Assembly: GCA_025362295.1 (NCBI GenBank)
Contig: JANYGX010000005.1
Location: 1-64,000 of the forward strand
DNA from: Sphingomonadales bacterium
Lineage (GTDB): Bacteria > Pseudomonadota > Alphaproteobacteria > Sphingomonadales > Sphingomonadaceae
Length of the DNA stretch: 64,000 nt
Direction of reading: 5' to 3'
The notes beneath the pieces were generated by a model. The model was not told the origin of the DNA. It made no database searches and saw only the letters and a list, made by a program, of their open reading frames with translations. The translations under genes and the position numbers were made by a program. This document shows, piece after piece, positions 8,752-16,747 of this stretch (within the stretch, counting starts at the first letter, position 1; each line of letters begins with the position of its first letter).

Positions 8752-8820
8752 CATGAAGGTTGAGAATCTGGGCCAGTGGATCTATAAAATATGTGTTTGG
8801 CCCAATTTGGATCCTTCATG
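8752..8820. repeat. Interrupted inverted repeat, 69 bp
   Basis: CATGAAGG at 8752-8759 is matched exactly by CCTTCATG at 8813-8820, and inside it TGGGCCA at 8769-8775 is matched by TGGCCCA at 8798-8804. The stretches between the two arms are not complementary. It lies in the 245-base gap between cerR and the methyltransferase gene, about 25 bases before the latter's ribosome site. It could fold as an RNA hairpin or be a small mobile remnant. No T-run follows, so it is not called a terminator. Confidence 0.6.
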
Positions 8821-8858
8821 AGCCGAGCAAGCCATTAGACAAAAAAGGATGAAAGTTG

Positions 8859-9449
8859 ATGATCTTTATTCCGCTTGTTGCTCTGGCGGTCCTCCTTGTC
8901 GCAACGCTGTTGCGTGGCTGGGGTGTCAAGCGGCAGTCAGGTAAAAGTGCTTGGGCTTTTACCAGTGCGACGGGGATGCAGCGTACCGCTGGTGCATGCT
9001 TTGCTCTAGCATTCCTTCCGCTTGGGTTTGGCACTGTCGAAATCGCTCTAGGCCTCGGCCCGCAGGATTGGCGGCTCTTATTCGGCGCAGCACTATCTTT
9101 GTCCGGATGCATTATTGCTATATTCGCTCAGATTCATCTTGGGAACGCTTGGAGAGTGGGCGTGAGGGAAGGTGACACCGCCCTGTTCGTTGAGAGTGGG
9201 CTCTACCGTTACAGTCGAAACCCCATTTTCGTCGGCATGTTTGTTATGGCATTCGGGATTGCTCTGGCAGCAAGCATTTGGTGGGTTTGGGTGGGCATGA
9301 TTCTACTGATTGCTTCGACCTCCGCGCAAGTTCGTATTGAGGAACGCCACTTGGAAAACGCCTTTGGTGGAAATTATGCCCGGTTCAAGGCTCGCACCCC
9401 ACGTTGGATTGGATTTCCCAATGACCCACCCACTCAAAACCGGCGGTGA
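8859..9449 (+). CDS. Isoprenylcysteine carboxyl methyltransferase/PEMT-like membrane methyltransferase
   Basis: A 196-residue integral membrane protein with about four to five hydrophobic segments. The conserved C-terminal block is GLYRYSRNPIFVGM, then RIEERHLENAFGGNYARFK and RTPRWIG, which binds S-adenosylmethionine in ICMT/PEMT-type enzymes. The substrate cannot be told. ATG 8859 was used; a TTG three bases earlier is possible, with AGG at 8846-8848 upstream. Its last 29 bases overlap the beginning of the amidohydrolase fragment in another frame. Confidence 0.8.
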   Translation: MIFIPLVALAVLLVATLLRGWGVKRQSGKSAWAFTSATGMQRTAGACFALAFLPLGFGTVEIALGLGPQDWRLLFGAALSLSGCIIAIFAQIHLGNAWRVGVREGDTALFVESGLYRYSRNPIFVGMFVMAFGIALAASIWWVWVGMILLIASTSAQVRIEERHLENAFGGNYARFKARTPRWIGFPNDPPTQNRR

Positions 9450-9576
9450 TCGCGGCTACCGTCGCATTGCTACAGAAGAAGCTTTCGCCATGCGGGAACA
9501 GTTGGACGCTTATCTTCGTATGGTGGGCGATGGTAAGGGATTCAGTACCACTTTCGCCGAAAGTAACGGTATATAG
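9421..9576 (+). pseudogene. N-terminal fragment of an amidohydrolase-2 family protein
   Basis: A 51-codon frame beginning MTHPLKTGGDRGYRRIATEE, then AFAMREQLDAYLRMVGDGKG. The GYRRIATEEAFA stretch is the usual opening of decarboxylase-type amidohydrolases (TIM barrel, metal-dependent), which run to 300-400 residues. The frame stops at 9576, about 50 bases before the left end of the IS630 remnant, and no continuation was found beyond the element. It is read as the stump of a gene broken by the insertion and later loss. The family call rests on a short motif. Confidence 0.5.
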
Positions 9577-9626
9577 AATAGCGGAAAGAGGCTATTTATC
9601 AATTCTCCCGTTCGGCAAGCACATGA

Positions 9627-10355
9627 TAGCCAAGCTCAAATAAAAATAATTATACGAATTGAATGACCTCTTCAATAGATTTCCGCCGTAAAGTCTTTGC
9701 CGTTCGCGAGAAGGAGTGGCTTAAGATTGCCGATGTGGCGGACCGGTTTGGTCTGGGTATTGCCACGGTGGTCCGTTAGTTGACCCGGCTTGAGCCGCAG
9801 CGCACACGGTATAAACCTGCTACAAAGATTGACCGGATTGCGCTGGCGCGCGACATGCGCCAACATCCCAACACGTATCAGGCGGAGCGAGCAAAACGTC
9901 TTGGTGCCCGCGAAAAGGGCCTAACAAGAAGGGAATGGATCATGCGCTCAGGCGGATGAATATCACCTATAAAAAAACACTAAAACACCCCAAAGCGGAC
10001 GCCGCCGCACAGCGCGATTTCCAAGAACGCGTTGATCGGCACGGCGCTGTTAACCGCCGGAACATTCACAACCAACATCAACGTGGAGATTTTTATCAAT
10101 TGACCACTCAGGATATATTGCCAAAACGGCCTGCTGCAAGTGTTGTCGTGATGGACAACACAACCTTCCACAAGCGCCTCGACATTCAAACCGACATTGC
10201 CGCCGCAGGTTACACACTCGACTTTCTACCCGCCTATTCGCCCGAGCTCAACCCAATCGAGAAAAAGTGGGCCCACCTCAGGTCAATCCGAAGAAAGCTT
10301 GTATGCTCAATCTCAAACTTGCTCAAAATTGAATCATTTTATTTGAGGTAGGCTA
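9627..10355 (+). mobile_element. Degenerate IS630-family insertion sequence
   Basis: The ends are TAGCCAAGCTCAAATAAAA at 9627-9645 and its inverse at 10337-10355; 17 of 19 bases match. Both ends sit on a TA, as expected for IS630/Tc1 elements, which duplicate a TA target. About 729 bp with the TAs, shorter than the usual 1.0-1.2 kb. Inside is a broken transposase. The element separates an amidohydrolase stump from the region before fau. Confidence 0.82.
9663..10351 (+). pseudogene. IS630 transposase, inactivated
   Basis: The N-terminal helix-turn-helix part starts at ATG 9663 (MTSSIDFRRKVFAVREKEWL) and hits an in-frame TAG at 9777-9779 where a Trp codon would fit. The same frame continues to a TGA at 9957-9959, while the next homologous segment (MDHALRRMNITYKKTLKHPK) is in another frame from 9935. 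The region with the first catalytic Asp is missing: QRDFQERV is followed almost at once by NIHNQHQRGDFYQL. The second Asp (VVVMDNTTFHK) and the final Glu (YSPELNPIEKKW) remain. A frameshift between two ORFs occurs in some functional IS630 members; the nonsense codon and deletion do not. Confidence 0.85.
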
Positions 10356-10424
10356 TATCACGCTGCCCACAACACTTGATCGCGAGACCCGCAAGGAAAA
10401 TTTCTAATTGTCCATCCGTGAGCG

Positions 10425-11000
10425 TTAGCTGCATGCCATCCATCCACTTGGCGAAACGACTGCATCCAGCGTTTCATCCCATGGGTCGTCCAGCACATGA
10501 TCGATGATCTGGCAATCGTAGGCAACACCAATGGCTTTCACCGGTCCATAGCGGCGCAGGAATCGCAGGGTCCTGTCGTAATGACCAGCGCCCTGACCCA
10601 GCCGCAGGCCACGACCATCCACCGCCAGCAGCGGCACCAGCACTGCATCCGGCACAAGCCGTTCGGCTGTCTCAAGTGGCTCTGGGATACCTTTTAATGT
10701 CTCTGTTCGCAGTATATCGCCGGGTAAGTAGCGCGCAAACATGAGCGGGGAATCTATCAGGTCACTGACACACGGCAGTGTTAGCGTGTAACCAGCCGCA
10801 TGCAAAATATGCTCCAGGCGGCACGTGCTGATTTCGGAACCCGCAGCCGCGTAGCTGGCAATACATCGATATGGCCTTAAACGCTCGGCAGCATGGTCTG
10901 CCATGCTTGTCCAATCCGCTATTATAGCGTCACCGCGGCTGGCCACGTAGCTTTTTCGGCGCACCCGCATGGCAACCCTCAGGCTGACTTTGTCGGCCAT
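10425..11000 (-). CDS. fau: 5-formyltetrahydrofolate cyclo-ligase
   Basis: A 191-residue protein of the YgfA/MTHFS family: MADKVSLRVAMRVRRKSYVA at the start, PDAVLVPLLAVDGRGLRLGQ and GAGHYDRTL at the ATP-binding end, then KAIGVAYDCQI. It converts 5-formyl-THF to 5,10-methenyl-THF using ATP. ATG 10998-11000 was chosen because AAAGG is eight bases upstream; the frame extends to 11111 but that part lies inside the 6S RNA. In proteobacteria this gene commonly follows ssrS, as here. Confidence 0.9.
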   Translation of the reverse strand: MADKVSLRVAMRVRRKSYVASRGDAIIADWTSMADHAAERLRPYRCIASYAAAGSEISTCRLEHILHAAGYTLTLPCVSDLIDSPLMFARYLPGDILRTETLKGIPEPLETAERLVPDAVLVPLLAVDGRGLRLGQGAGHYDRTLRFLRRYGPVKAIGVAYDCQIIDHVLDDPWDETLDAVVSPSGWMACS

Positions 11001-11021
11001 TAACAAAACCTTTCGAAAATT

Positions 11022-11188
11022 CGGGTGGGACCACCTTGGCCGTTTGCTGGAAGATCCTCTGACGCCATTTACGTCAGGTGGGAGCCATATGTTGCTGACC
11101 AGGGTCAGCACAGGGACAGCCCCCTAGGATATTGAATCGCCTCAGGGATATTCACTGTGCGCGCACCAGGCAGTTCCCATCAGACAAG
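11022..11188 (-). ncRNA. ssrS: 6S RNA (ssrS)
   Basis: On the minus strand, directly upstream of fau, lies a sequence with the features of alphaproteobacterial 6S RNA: GGGGGCTGTCCCTGTGCTGA, then CCTGGTCAGCAACATATGGC and TCCCACC, then a GACG-loop-CGTC hairpin and GATCTTC. The closing stem can be paired by eye: TGGGAACTGCCTGG (11166-11179) with CCAAGGTGGTCCCA (11026-11039), allowing one bulge, one mismatch and G-U pairs. A TATAAT -10 lies at 11195-11200. 6S RNA binds RNA polymerase holoenzyme in stationary phase. The ends are estimates. Confidence 0.85.
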
Positions 11189-11194
11189 TAAGTG

Positions 11195-11200
11195 ATTATA
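11195..11200 (-). promoter_or_regulatory. -10 element of the 6S RNA promoter
   Basis: Minus-strand TATAAT sits about seven bases before the inferred 5' end of 6S RNA. No good -35 at 16-18 bases was found; a TTGATT lies too near. The position overlaps the 5' untranslated region of the divergent panB gene. Confidence 0.5.
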
Positions 11201-11225
11201 GTGTGTAAATCAAGGGAGCCACGCA

Positions 11226-12077
11226 ATGTCCACATATACCGTTGATACCGCCACCAGTCGCGCCACCCCACTGCCTGCTGCCATGAAGCGGGTGAGTGTG
11301 CCGAGTGTCATGAGCCGTAAAGGCGGCGAGCCGCTGGTGATGCTAACCGCCTACACGGCCCGCACTGCCCAGCTGCTTGATCCGCATTGCGACATGCTGC
11401 TTATCGGCGACTCGCTGGCACAGGTAATCTACGGTTTGCCGTCAACGCTCCCTGTCACGCTCGACATGATGATTGCCCACGGCGCTGCTGTGGTGCGCGG
11501 CTCGATGCATGCCCTGGTGATCGTTGATATGCCGTTTGGCAGCTACGAAGAAAGCCCGTCTGTCGCTTTCCGTAACGCCGCCCGGGTGCTGGCGGAAACC
11601 GGCGCCGCCGCTGTTAAACTCGAAGGTGGCGAGGCTATGGCCGAGACCATAGCGTTTCTGGTTCAGCGCGGCATTCCCGTGATGGGCCATATTGGCCTGA
11701 CGCCACAAGCAATCAATATTCTGGGTGGCTACGGAGCACGCGGCAAATCAAAGCTTGAACAGGCCAAGCTGATTGGTGATGCCAAAGCTGTGGCAACGGC
11801 TGGGGCTTTTGCCATGGTGGTTGAGGGTGTGCTGGAAGCTTTGGCTGTAGAAATCACAAGGGCTGTCCCCTGCCCCACCATCGGCATTGGCGCATCTGCA
11901 GAGTGCGACGGTCAGGTGCTGGTAACAGAGGACATGCTTGGCCTGTTCGAGCGGGTGCCGCGCTTTGTGCAAAAGTTTCATAATCTTGCAGACGAAATCA
12001 GTGTGACGGCAGCGCGCTATGCCGAGGCGGTTAAAGCCCGCACGTTTCCAGGCGTTGATAACGTATATCGCGGCTGA
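11226..12077 (+). CDS. panB: 3-methyl-2-oxobutanoate hydroxymethyltransferase
   Basis: A 283-residue TIM-barrel enzyme. [61 protein letters not shown] and [16 protein letters not shown] are the PanB signatures, including the metal-binding Asp residues and catalytic Glu. It makes ketopantoate in pantothenate/CoA synthesis. AAGGGAG precedes the ATG. panC, the later enzyme of the pathway, is 32 kb away at 44.7 kb. Convergent with argB, 10 bases between stops. Confidence 0.94.
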   Translation: MSTYTVDTATSRATPLPAAMKRVSVPSVMSRKGGEPLVMLTAYTARTAQLLDPHCDMLLIGDSLAQVIYGLPSTLPVTLDMMIAHGAAVVRGSMHALVIVDMPFGSYEESPSVAFRNAARVLAETGAAAVKLEGGEAMAETIAFLVQRGIPVMGHIGLTPQAINILGGYGARGKSKLEQAKLIGDAKAVATAGAFAMVVEGVLEALAVEITRAVPCPTIGIGASAECDGQVLVTEDMLGLFERVPRFVQKFHNLADEISVTAARYAEAVKARTFPGVDNVYRG

Positions 12078-12087
12078 TGAACGCGCC

Positions 12088-13011
12088 TCAAGTGGCCTGT
12101 TCCGCCTTACTCAGTGCCTTGATGTCCGCAACGATCATTGTGCCCGTGCCTTCGTTGGTGAATACCTCGGCGAGAATTGTGTCCGGGGATTTATAGGACG
12201 TAATGTGCACGCGACCAACCCCACCACGCAAGGCATCTTCAATAGCCTTGGCTTTGGGCAATACACCATCTTTAAGGCACCCGCGCATGCGCAATCTGGC
12301 AAGGCCATCCAGATCGGTATAGGATACTAGCGATTGCGGATCATCGATGGATTCCATAATGCCTGCCGGTTCTGCGCAGATGATCATTTTTTCCGCTTTT
12401 AGTGCCGCTGCAATCGCCGATGCAACGGTATCAGCATTGATGTTCAACAGTGTGCCATGTGCGTCGGCCGAAAGCGGACTGATGACCGGCATCACACCAT
12501 CTTCAAGCAAGCGCAACAACACCGTTGGATCCACTTGATTGATGTCGCCAACAAATCCGTAATCTACAGTTTTGCCTTCAACTTCAACCGAAGGCCGCCG
12601 GCTTGCACGAATGAGACCAGCATCAACGCCACTGACACCAACGGCATTAATTCCCAGTTCCCGGCACAGCGCCAGAATTTGAGTGTTGATAAGTCCGTTC
12701 AAAACCATACTGGTTACAGTGATCGATTTGGCATCGGTAACACGGCGGCCAGCCACCATTTGGGCTTTGATACCAAGTGCGCTTTGTGTGTCGGTCAATT
12801 GTTTGCCACCACCGTGAACAACGACGACACGAATACCAACCTGAAGCAGAATGAAAATTTGCTCAAACACACCGCGCATCAGTGCTGCATCGGCAAACAG
12901 CCCACCACTCATTTTAATGAGAAATACCTTGCCGCAATACATCCTTATGTAAGGGGCTGCGCGGCGCAAGGCACTCACGGCAACAGATGGATCTGTACGA
13001 TTTTTAATCAT
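12088..13011 (-). CDS. argB: Acetylglutamate kinase
   Basis: A 307-residue amino-acid kinase. Diagnostic pieces are FLIKMSGGLF, VVVVHGGGKQL, VAGRRVTD, the N-acetylglutamate site around LNINADTVASAIA, and GGVGRVHITSYKSPD with GTGTMIV at the end. It phosphorylates N-acetylglutamate, the second step of arginine synthesis. Last gene of the argR - P-loop protein - argC - argB run, 20 bases after argC. There is no fused acetyltransferase domain, unlike the NAGS-NAGK fusions in some relatives. Confidence 0.92.
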   Translation of the reverse strand: MIKNRTDPSVAVSALRRAAPYIRMYCGKVFLIKMSGGLFADAALMRGVFEQIFILLQVGIRVVVVHGGGKQLTDTQSALGIKAQMVAGRRVTDAKSITVTSMVLNGLINTQILALCRELGINAVGVSGVDAGLIRASRRPSVEVEGKTVDYGFVGDINQVDPTVLLRLLEDGVMPVISPLSADAHGTLLNINADTVASAIAAALKAEKMIICAEPAGIMESIDDPQSLVSYTDLDGLARLRMRGCLKDGVLPKAKAIEDALRGGVGRVHITSYKSPDTILAEVFTNEGTGTMIVADIKALSKAEQAT

Positions 13012-13031
13012 GATAACTCCTGAACACTATT

Positions 13032-14114
13032 TTAAGTCCAGCCTGGGGCTGGTGCGGATAATCCCGCAGTCTCTTCAAACCCAAGCAATCGATTGGCCCA
13101 TTGCAAGGCACCGCCGGCAGCACCCTTGACGAGATTATCGATGGCGCACATGACGGAAATCGTCTCGCCATCCGATATAACACTGAGGTGAGCATAGTTA
13201 CTGGCAACGACATCTTTAATATGTGGCATAGAAGCGCCAACATGAACAAATGGGCATCCGCTGTAAGCCTCCGTCAACACATCAAAAGCATCTTGTGTGC
13301 TGAGTGAGTGCTGCAGCCTTGCCTGCGCGGTTACGTGTATGCCGCGTGCAAACGGACCCGAGTGCGGCACAAAGCGATAGTCGGCTGTTACACCACTTGC
13401 AGCACTCGCGAGCGCTGTGACTTCCGGTGCGTGGCGGTGCACAAGTGCGTTATAGGCATAGAAATCGCTATGCCGTTGCGGGTGGTGTGTGCCAGACGTT
13501 GGTGCCCGCCCTGACCCTGTACTCCCGGTGATGCCCGCAACAAACCACTGCGGCTCAATACTATTTTGCTGCATGAACGGCACTGTCGCCAAAAGTATGG
13601 CTGTGGCAAAGCACCCCGGATGCGCCATGTGCGCTGTTGCCGGGGCTGCCATATAATGCTCCGGCACAGCGCAGGTGAATTCTCGAATTCGGTCAGGTGC
13701 ACCGTGCGGGTGCTTGTAAACCGCCTCATAGGCAGCCGCTGAGCCATAGCGAAAATCTGCCGAGATATCGACTATATGTATTTGCGTGTCCACTGATTCA
13801 GCTGTTGCCAGTATATCATCAATAAGTGCTGCAGATACACCGTGCGGCGCCGCTGACAGAACAAGGGCTTGTGGTATAGCGTTGATTTTAAATTTGAAGC
13901 TCTCGAGATTCGAAAACGTCATATCTTTGAGACTGGGAAACAAATGTGTAAACACGCTGCTGACAATTTCTCCCGGCTGACTGTCTGATAATATAGCGCT
14001 TAGATTTAGATATGGGTGAGCGCTCACCAGACGCAGCAGCTCACCAGCTACATAACCTGTCCCACCAAGTATAAAGGTTGGCACCTGTTGAGTTGTGTCT
14101 TGACGTTTACGCAC
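13032..14114 (-). CDS. argC: N-acetyl-gamma-glutamyl-phosphate reductase
   Basis: A 360-residue reductase. The Rossmann motif is ILGGTGYVAGELLRL, the catalytic cysteine is in AHPGCFATA, and GITGSTGSGRAPTSGTHHPQ and YRFVPHSGPFARGIHVT are typical of the type 1 ArgC family. It reduces N-acetylglutamyl phosphate with NADPH. The start lies three bases after the stop of the upstream P-loop gene, so translation is probably coupled. argB follows. Confidence 0.93.
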   Translation of the reverse strand: MRKRQDTTQQVPTFILGGTGYVAGELLRLVSAHPYLNLSAILSDSQPGEIVSSVFTHLFPSLKDMTFSNLESFKFKINAIPQALVLSAAPHGVSAALIDDILATAESVDTQIHIVDISADFRYGSAAAYEAVYKHPHGAPDRIREFTCAVPEHYMAAPATAHMAHPGCFATAILLATVPFMQQNSIEPQWFVAGITGSTGSGRAPTSGTHHPQRHSDFYAYNALVHRHAPEVTALASAASGVTADYRFVPHSGPFARGIHVTAQARLQHSLSTQDAFDVLTEAYSGCPFVHVGASMPHIKDVVASNYAHLSVISDGETISVMCAIDNLVKGAAGGALQWANRLLGFEETAGLSAPAPGWT

Positions 14115-14117
14115 AGG

Positions 14118-15191
14118 CTATACGCCTTCAGGGGGTTTGGCTTTGAGTCCCAGAGACTCGATCAGATGATTACCCAGAGCAGCGCCGTTCGCAATCGCGT
14201 TGAACGCTGGCACCTGCATTTGATTGTGAATGATATTGATACCAACGGCATTATCGGTGGCTGGACCTGTCACAGCTGCCGGTTCAATATGAAAGCGCTC
14301 ACGCAAAAGCTTGACGCCACCCCAGGCCGCCACAGGATCGTTGGCACACAACACCACAGCTGGAATAATTACACGAATATCATCTGAGGCCAATATAGCT
14401 TCAACGCCGTATGCGCCAAGAAGTCCATCACCAAGCTCAAACACGATCGCATCTGGCTTACCGATTGCCATCTCGGTGAGCAGTGCACGGGTAATTGCCG
14501 GGCCATTTTTTGCCGTGGTTGTTACAACACCGAAATCTGTAAAGATCATACTTTTTTTGGCACCCGCATCTTCCATCGCCAGCACATCACGCCGAAGCGA
14601 CACACCTGTTGACTTAAAGGCATGAACGGTGAGACCGCGCCGACGCATCTGTGAAATGATCGCACAGGCGGCAGCTGTTTTACCGGCTTCCATGCAACTG
14701 CCCGCTAGCGCCACCACCGGCACACCCGCCACATCGAGCGCTGCGTTATAATCAAGTGCACGGTAACCAATATGTGCAGGCACACCAATGCGTTCCCCCA
14801 GATAGGGAAATTGCAGCACCACGCCAAGCACGCGACAATCAAACGGCTGGCCCTTGTCGGGGTTAATGGAATCGCATATTCCCAACACACCGCCAATATT
14901 GAGCATTTGAATGATATCGCCATGTTTGACATGGTCTGGCAGATGCCCCGAGTAACCAAATAACGCCTGCCGGTGACCAAGCGCACCAATAATGATGTCG
15001 CCCTTGGCAACCTTTGACATCCGGCCACCAATAAGCTCCAGTGTATTATAGGCAGATTTGTTGTTGAGTATCTCAACAGCCAACACCGCACCCTCTGTCG
15101 CAGGTATGTCGTGCATATCAATATGGAGATTATGACCAAGATTACAGGCTTGAGCGATCGAACCGATTTTATCAACTGTTATGGTTTTCAT
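14118..15191 (-). CDS. P-loop protein of unknown function in the arginine operon (DUF1611/BioD-like)
   Basis: A 357-residue protein. Residues about 30-135 look like a beta-rich domain (EGAVLAVEI, LELIGGRMSK, KGDIIIGALGHRQALFGY). A Walker A motif GSCMEAGKT at 164-172 opens an NTP-binding domain with a CobQ/BioD/DUF1611 look; FKSTGVSLRRDVLAMEDAGA and FELGDGLLGAYG follow. The usual arginine genes do not include such a protein. It begins one base after argR and ends three bases before argC, so it is part of the operon. A role in arginine synthesis is inferred only from position. Confidence 0.7.
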   Translation of the reverse strand: MKTITVDKIGSIAQACNLGHNLHIDMHDIPATEGAVLAVEILNNKSAYNTLELIGGRMSKVAKGDIIIGALGHRQALFGYSGHLPDHVKHGDIIQMLNIGGVLGICDSINPDKGQPFDCRVLGVVLQFPYLGERIGVPAHIGYRALDYNAALDVAGVPVVALAGSCMEAGKTAAACAIISQMRRRGLTVHAFKSTGVSLRRDVLAMEDAGAKKSMIFTDFGVVTTTAKNGPAITRALLTEMAIGKPDAIVFELGDGLLGAYGVEAILASDDIRVIIPAVVLCANDPVAAWGGVKLLRERFHIEPAAVTGPATDNAVGINIIHNQMQVPAFNAIANGAALGNHLIESLGLKAKPPEGV

Positions 15192-15192
15192 T

Positions 15193-15675
15193 TTATAATG
15201 GCTCTTCGATATGCTCTGAATACAAAAGGCCAAAAACTTCTTGCAGGTGCGTGATCAAAATGTGCTGACTTTTCTGATCTTTTGTTGCTATGAAAATAGT
15301 GTCATCACCGGCAACGGTACCCACTTCTTCTGGCCAGTTCGCGCTGTCGATGGCCTGCGCAACGCTTTGTGCCGAACCCACTCTGGTCTTGATAATTGTA
15401 AGGTTAGGACCGGCAACATGCATACCTTGAACAAATGGTGCCAGAGCCGCAAACATATCAGAAGGCGATTCGCTTCCTGATCGCGGCATGACATATCTGT
15501 CACCAACCTTGGCAACGCCAATGTCTCGAAGATCGCGACTGACACTCGACTGAGTGACCTCAAAGCCATTTTTGCGTAATAAATCAACCAAATGCGCTTG
15601 TTGAGCAACTAGGTTATCGCGCAATAATGATGCAATTGCCTGACGGCGCGATTGTGTTGTCGATAGACTTGGCAT
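15193..15675 (-). CDS. argR: Arginine repressor ArgR
   Basis: A 160-residue protein. The N-terminal winged helix contains RRQAIASLLRDNLVAQQAHL and VTQSSVSRDLRDIGV; the C-terminal oligomerisation and arginine-binding core has GTVAGDDTIFIAT. It represses arginine synthesis when bound to arginine and should control this operon and itself. ATG 15673-15675 gives the usual N-terminus; upstream open frame to 15738 runs through the operator palindrome and is not used. Confidence 0.92.
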   Translation of the reverse strand: MPSLSTTQSRRQAIASLLRDNLVAQQAHLVDLLRKNGFEVTQSSVSRDLRDIGVAKVGDRYVMPRSGSESPSDMFAALAPFVQGMHVAGPNLTIIKTRVGSAQSVAQAIDSANWPEEVGTVAGDDTIFIATKDQKSQHILITHLQEVFGLLYSEHIEEPL

Positions 15676-15691
15676 TATCTCGATACCTTTT

Positions 15692-15729
15692 ATTGAATAT
15701 TTATGCATTTTAATGCATAAATATTCAAT
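15692..15729. promoter_or_regulatory. ArgR operator: two tandem ARG boxes in a perfect palindrome
   Basis: ATTGAATATTTATGCAT (15692-15708) is followed by a four-base spacer and its exact reverse complement (15713-15729). Each arm matches the E. coli ARG-box pattern TGAATwwwwATTCA with one mismatch (TGAATATTTATGCA). As two 18-bp boxes they are two bases apart, the spacing known for the E. coli argR operator. It sits 17 bases upstream of the argR start, so autorepression is expected. Confidence 0.85.
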
Positions 15730-15740
15730 GAAGGTCAAGC

Positions 15741-16691
15741 CTAAAATATAGGCGTTTCAGGTTTTACCGAAGATAACCTTGATAACCAGAGGCCGCTGGT
15801 AACGATGACGGCGACGCCAATCCAAGTTTGGACATCAGGAAAATTATGAAAAAAATACCAACCCAATGTTGCAGCACTAATAATTTCTGCATAACCCAGC
15901 CCAGCAACCAAGGTGGCAGGCACATGACGTGCCCCTATAGTCATCATAAAATGACCACAGGTTCCAAACGCACCCATTGCCAGCAATGCTATTAACACTG
16001 CTTTTGAAGGCATGTTAAATGTTAAGGCTGCAATCGGTACTGCTGCACCCAGTAGCATGAGCGGCACCATCATAATGGATGTTAAAAGGCCCGACCAAAA
16101 TTGTAGAAGCAGAATTGGTGTGTCGCTGGTTGCAACCTTGCGTGTTGCTATAACATAGCCTGCGTAAAAAAATGCCGCTGATAATGGTAAGGTGGCAACC
16201 GGCGAAATTGTTTGTATGCCGGGCCGGATGATGATTATGGCTCCGAGAAATCCCAAGGCAACCGCGACCCATTGGAACCGTGTCAGATGTTCCTTGAGTA
16301 TCACTGGCGATAAAGCTGCCACAATCATTGGACTTACAAATGAAATAGCCAGTGCATCAGCAATCGGCATAAGTTGTACTGAAGCAAAAAAAGTGATGCC
16401 GCAAAACATGATACATAAACTTCGTATGCACTGAATGCGCCAATCCGTCACTTTCAAGACACTGCGGCGATGATGGTAAATAACCAAAGGCAGCAAAAAG
16501 CCAGTTTGTACCAGATTGCGCGCAAATGTAATGGTGGCAACGGATGCCTGGCCCTGAAGGCCTTTGGCAATACTGTCCATGCCTGGCAGTAAAAGAACAC
16601 CCAGCACAATATAGACAGCGGCATGTTTGGCCATGTGCAATTGCCAACCCGCCTGATTATTGCTTTTAATGGCTTTTGAATTGATGCTCAT
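15741..16691 (-). CDS. EamA/DMT family transporter
   Basis: A 316-residue protein with about ten hydrophobic segments in two EamA repeats. LGVLLLPGMDSIAKGL begins the first, MPIADALAISFVSPMIVAAL closes it, and the second holds LGYAEIISAATLGWYFF. Such drug/metabolite exporters move amino acids, nucleosides or other small molecules; the substrate is unknown. It ends just upstream of the ArgR operator, which lies outside this gene, so its expression cannot be tied to ArgR from sequence. Confidence 0.87.
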   Translation of the reverse strand: MSINSKAIKSNNQAGWQLHMAKHAAVYIVLGVLLLPGMDSIAKGLQGQASVATITFARNLVQTGFLLPLVIYHHRRSVLKVTDWRIQCIRSLCIMFCGITFFASVQLMPIADALAISFVSPMIVAALSPVILKEHLTRFQWVAVALGFLGAIIIIRPGIQTISPVATLPLSAAFFYAGYVIATRKVATSDTPILLLQFWSGLLTSIMMVPLMLLGAAVPIAALTFNMPSKAVLIALLAMGAFGTCGHFMMTIGARHVPATLVAGLGYAEIISAATLGWYFFHNFPDVQTWIGVAVIVTSGLWLSRLSSVKPETPIF

Positions 16692-16747
16692 GTGAATAGA
16701 TTTGTGTGCCTGATGACCACGTAGAAAGTTTTAAGAATTCAGCCGAC

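Noticed and set aside
10356-10404. Short frame ending YITLPTTLDRETRKENF right of the IS element
   Set aside because: Too short to identify as the missing tail of the amidohydrolase; mentioned only as a possibility.
11001-11111. N-terminal extension of the folate cyclo-ligase frame
   Set aside because: It has no family similarity, lies inside 6S RNA, and the ATG at 11000 has a good ribosome site.
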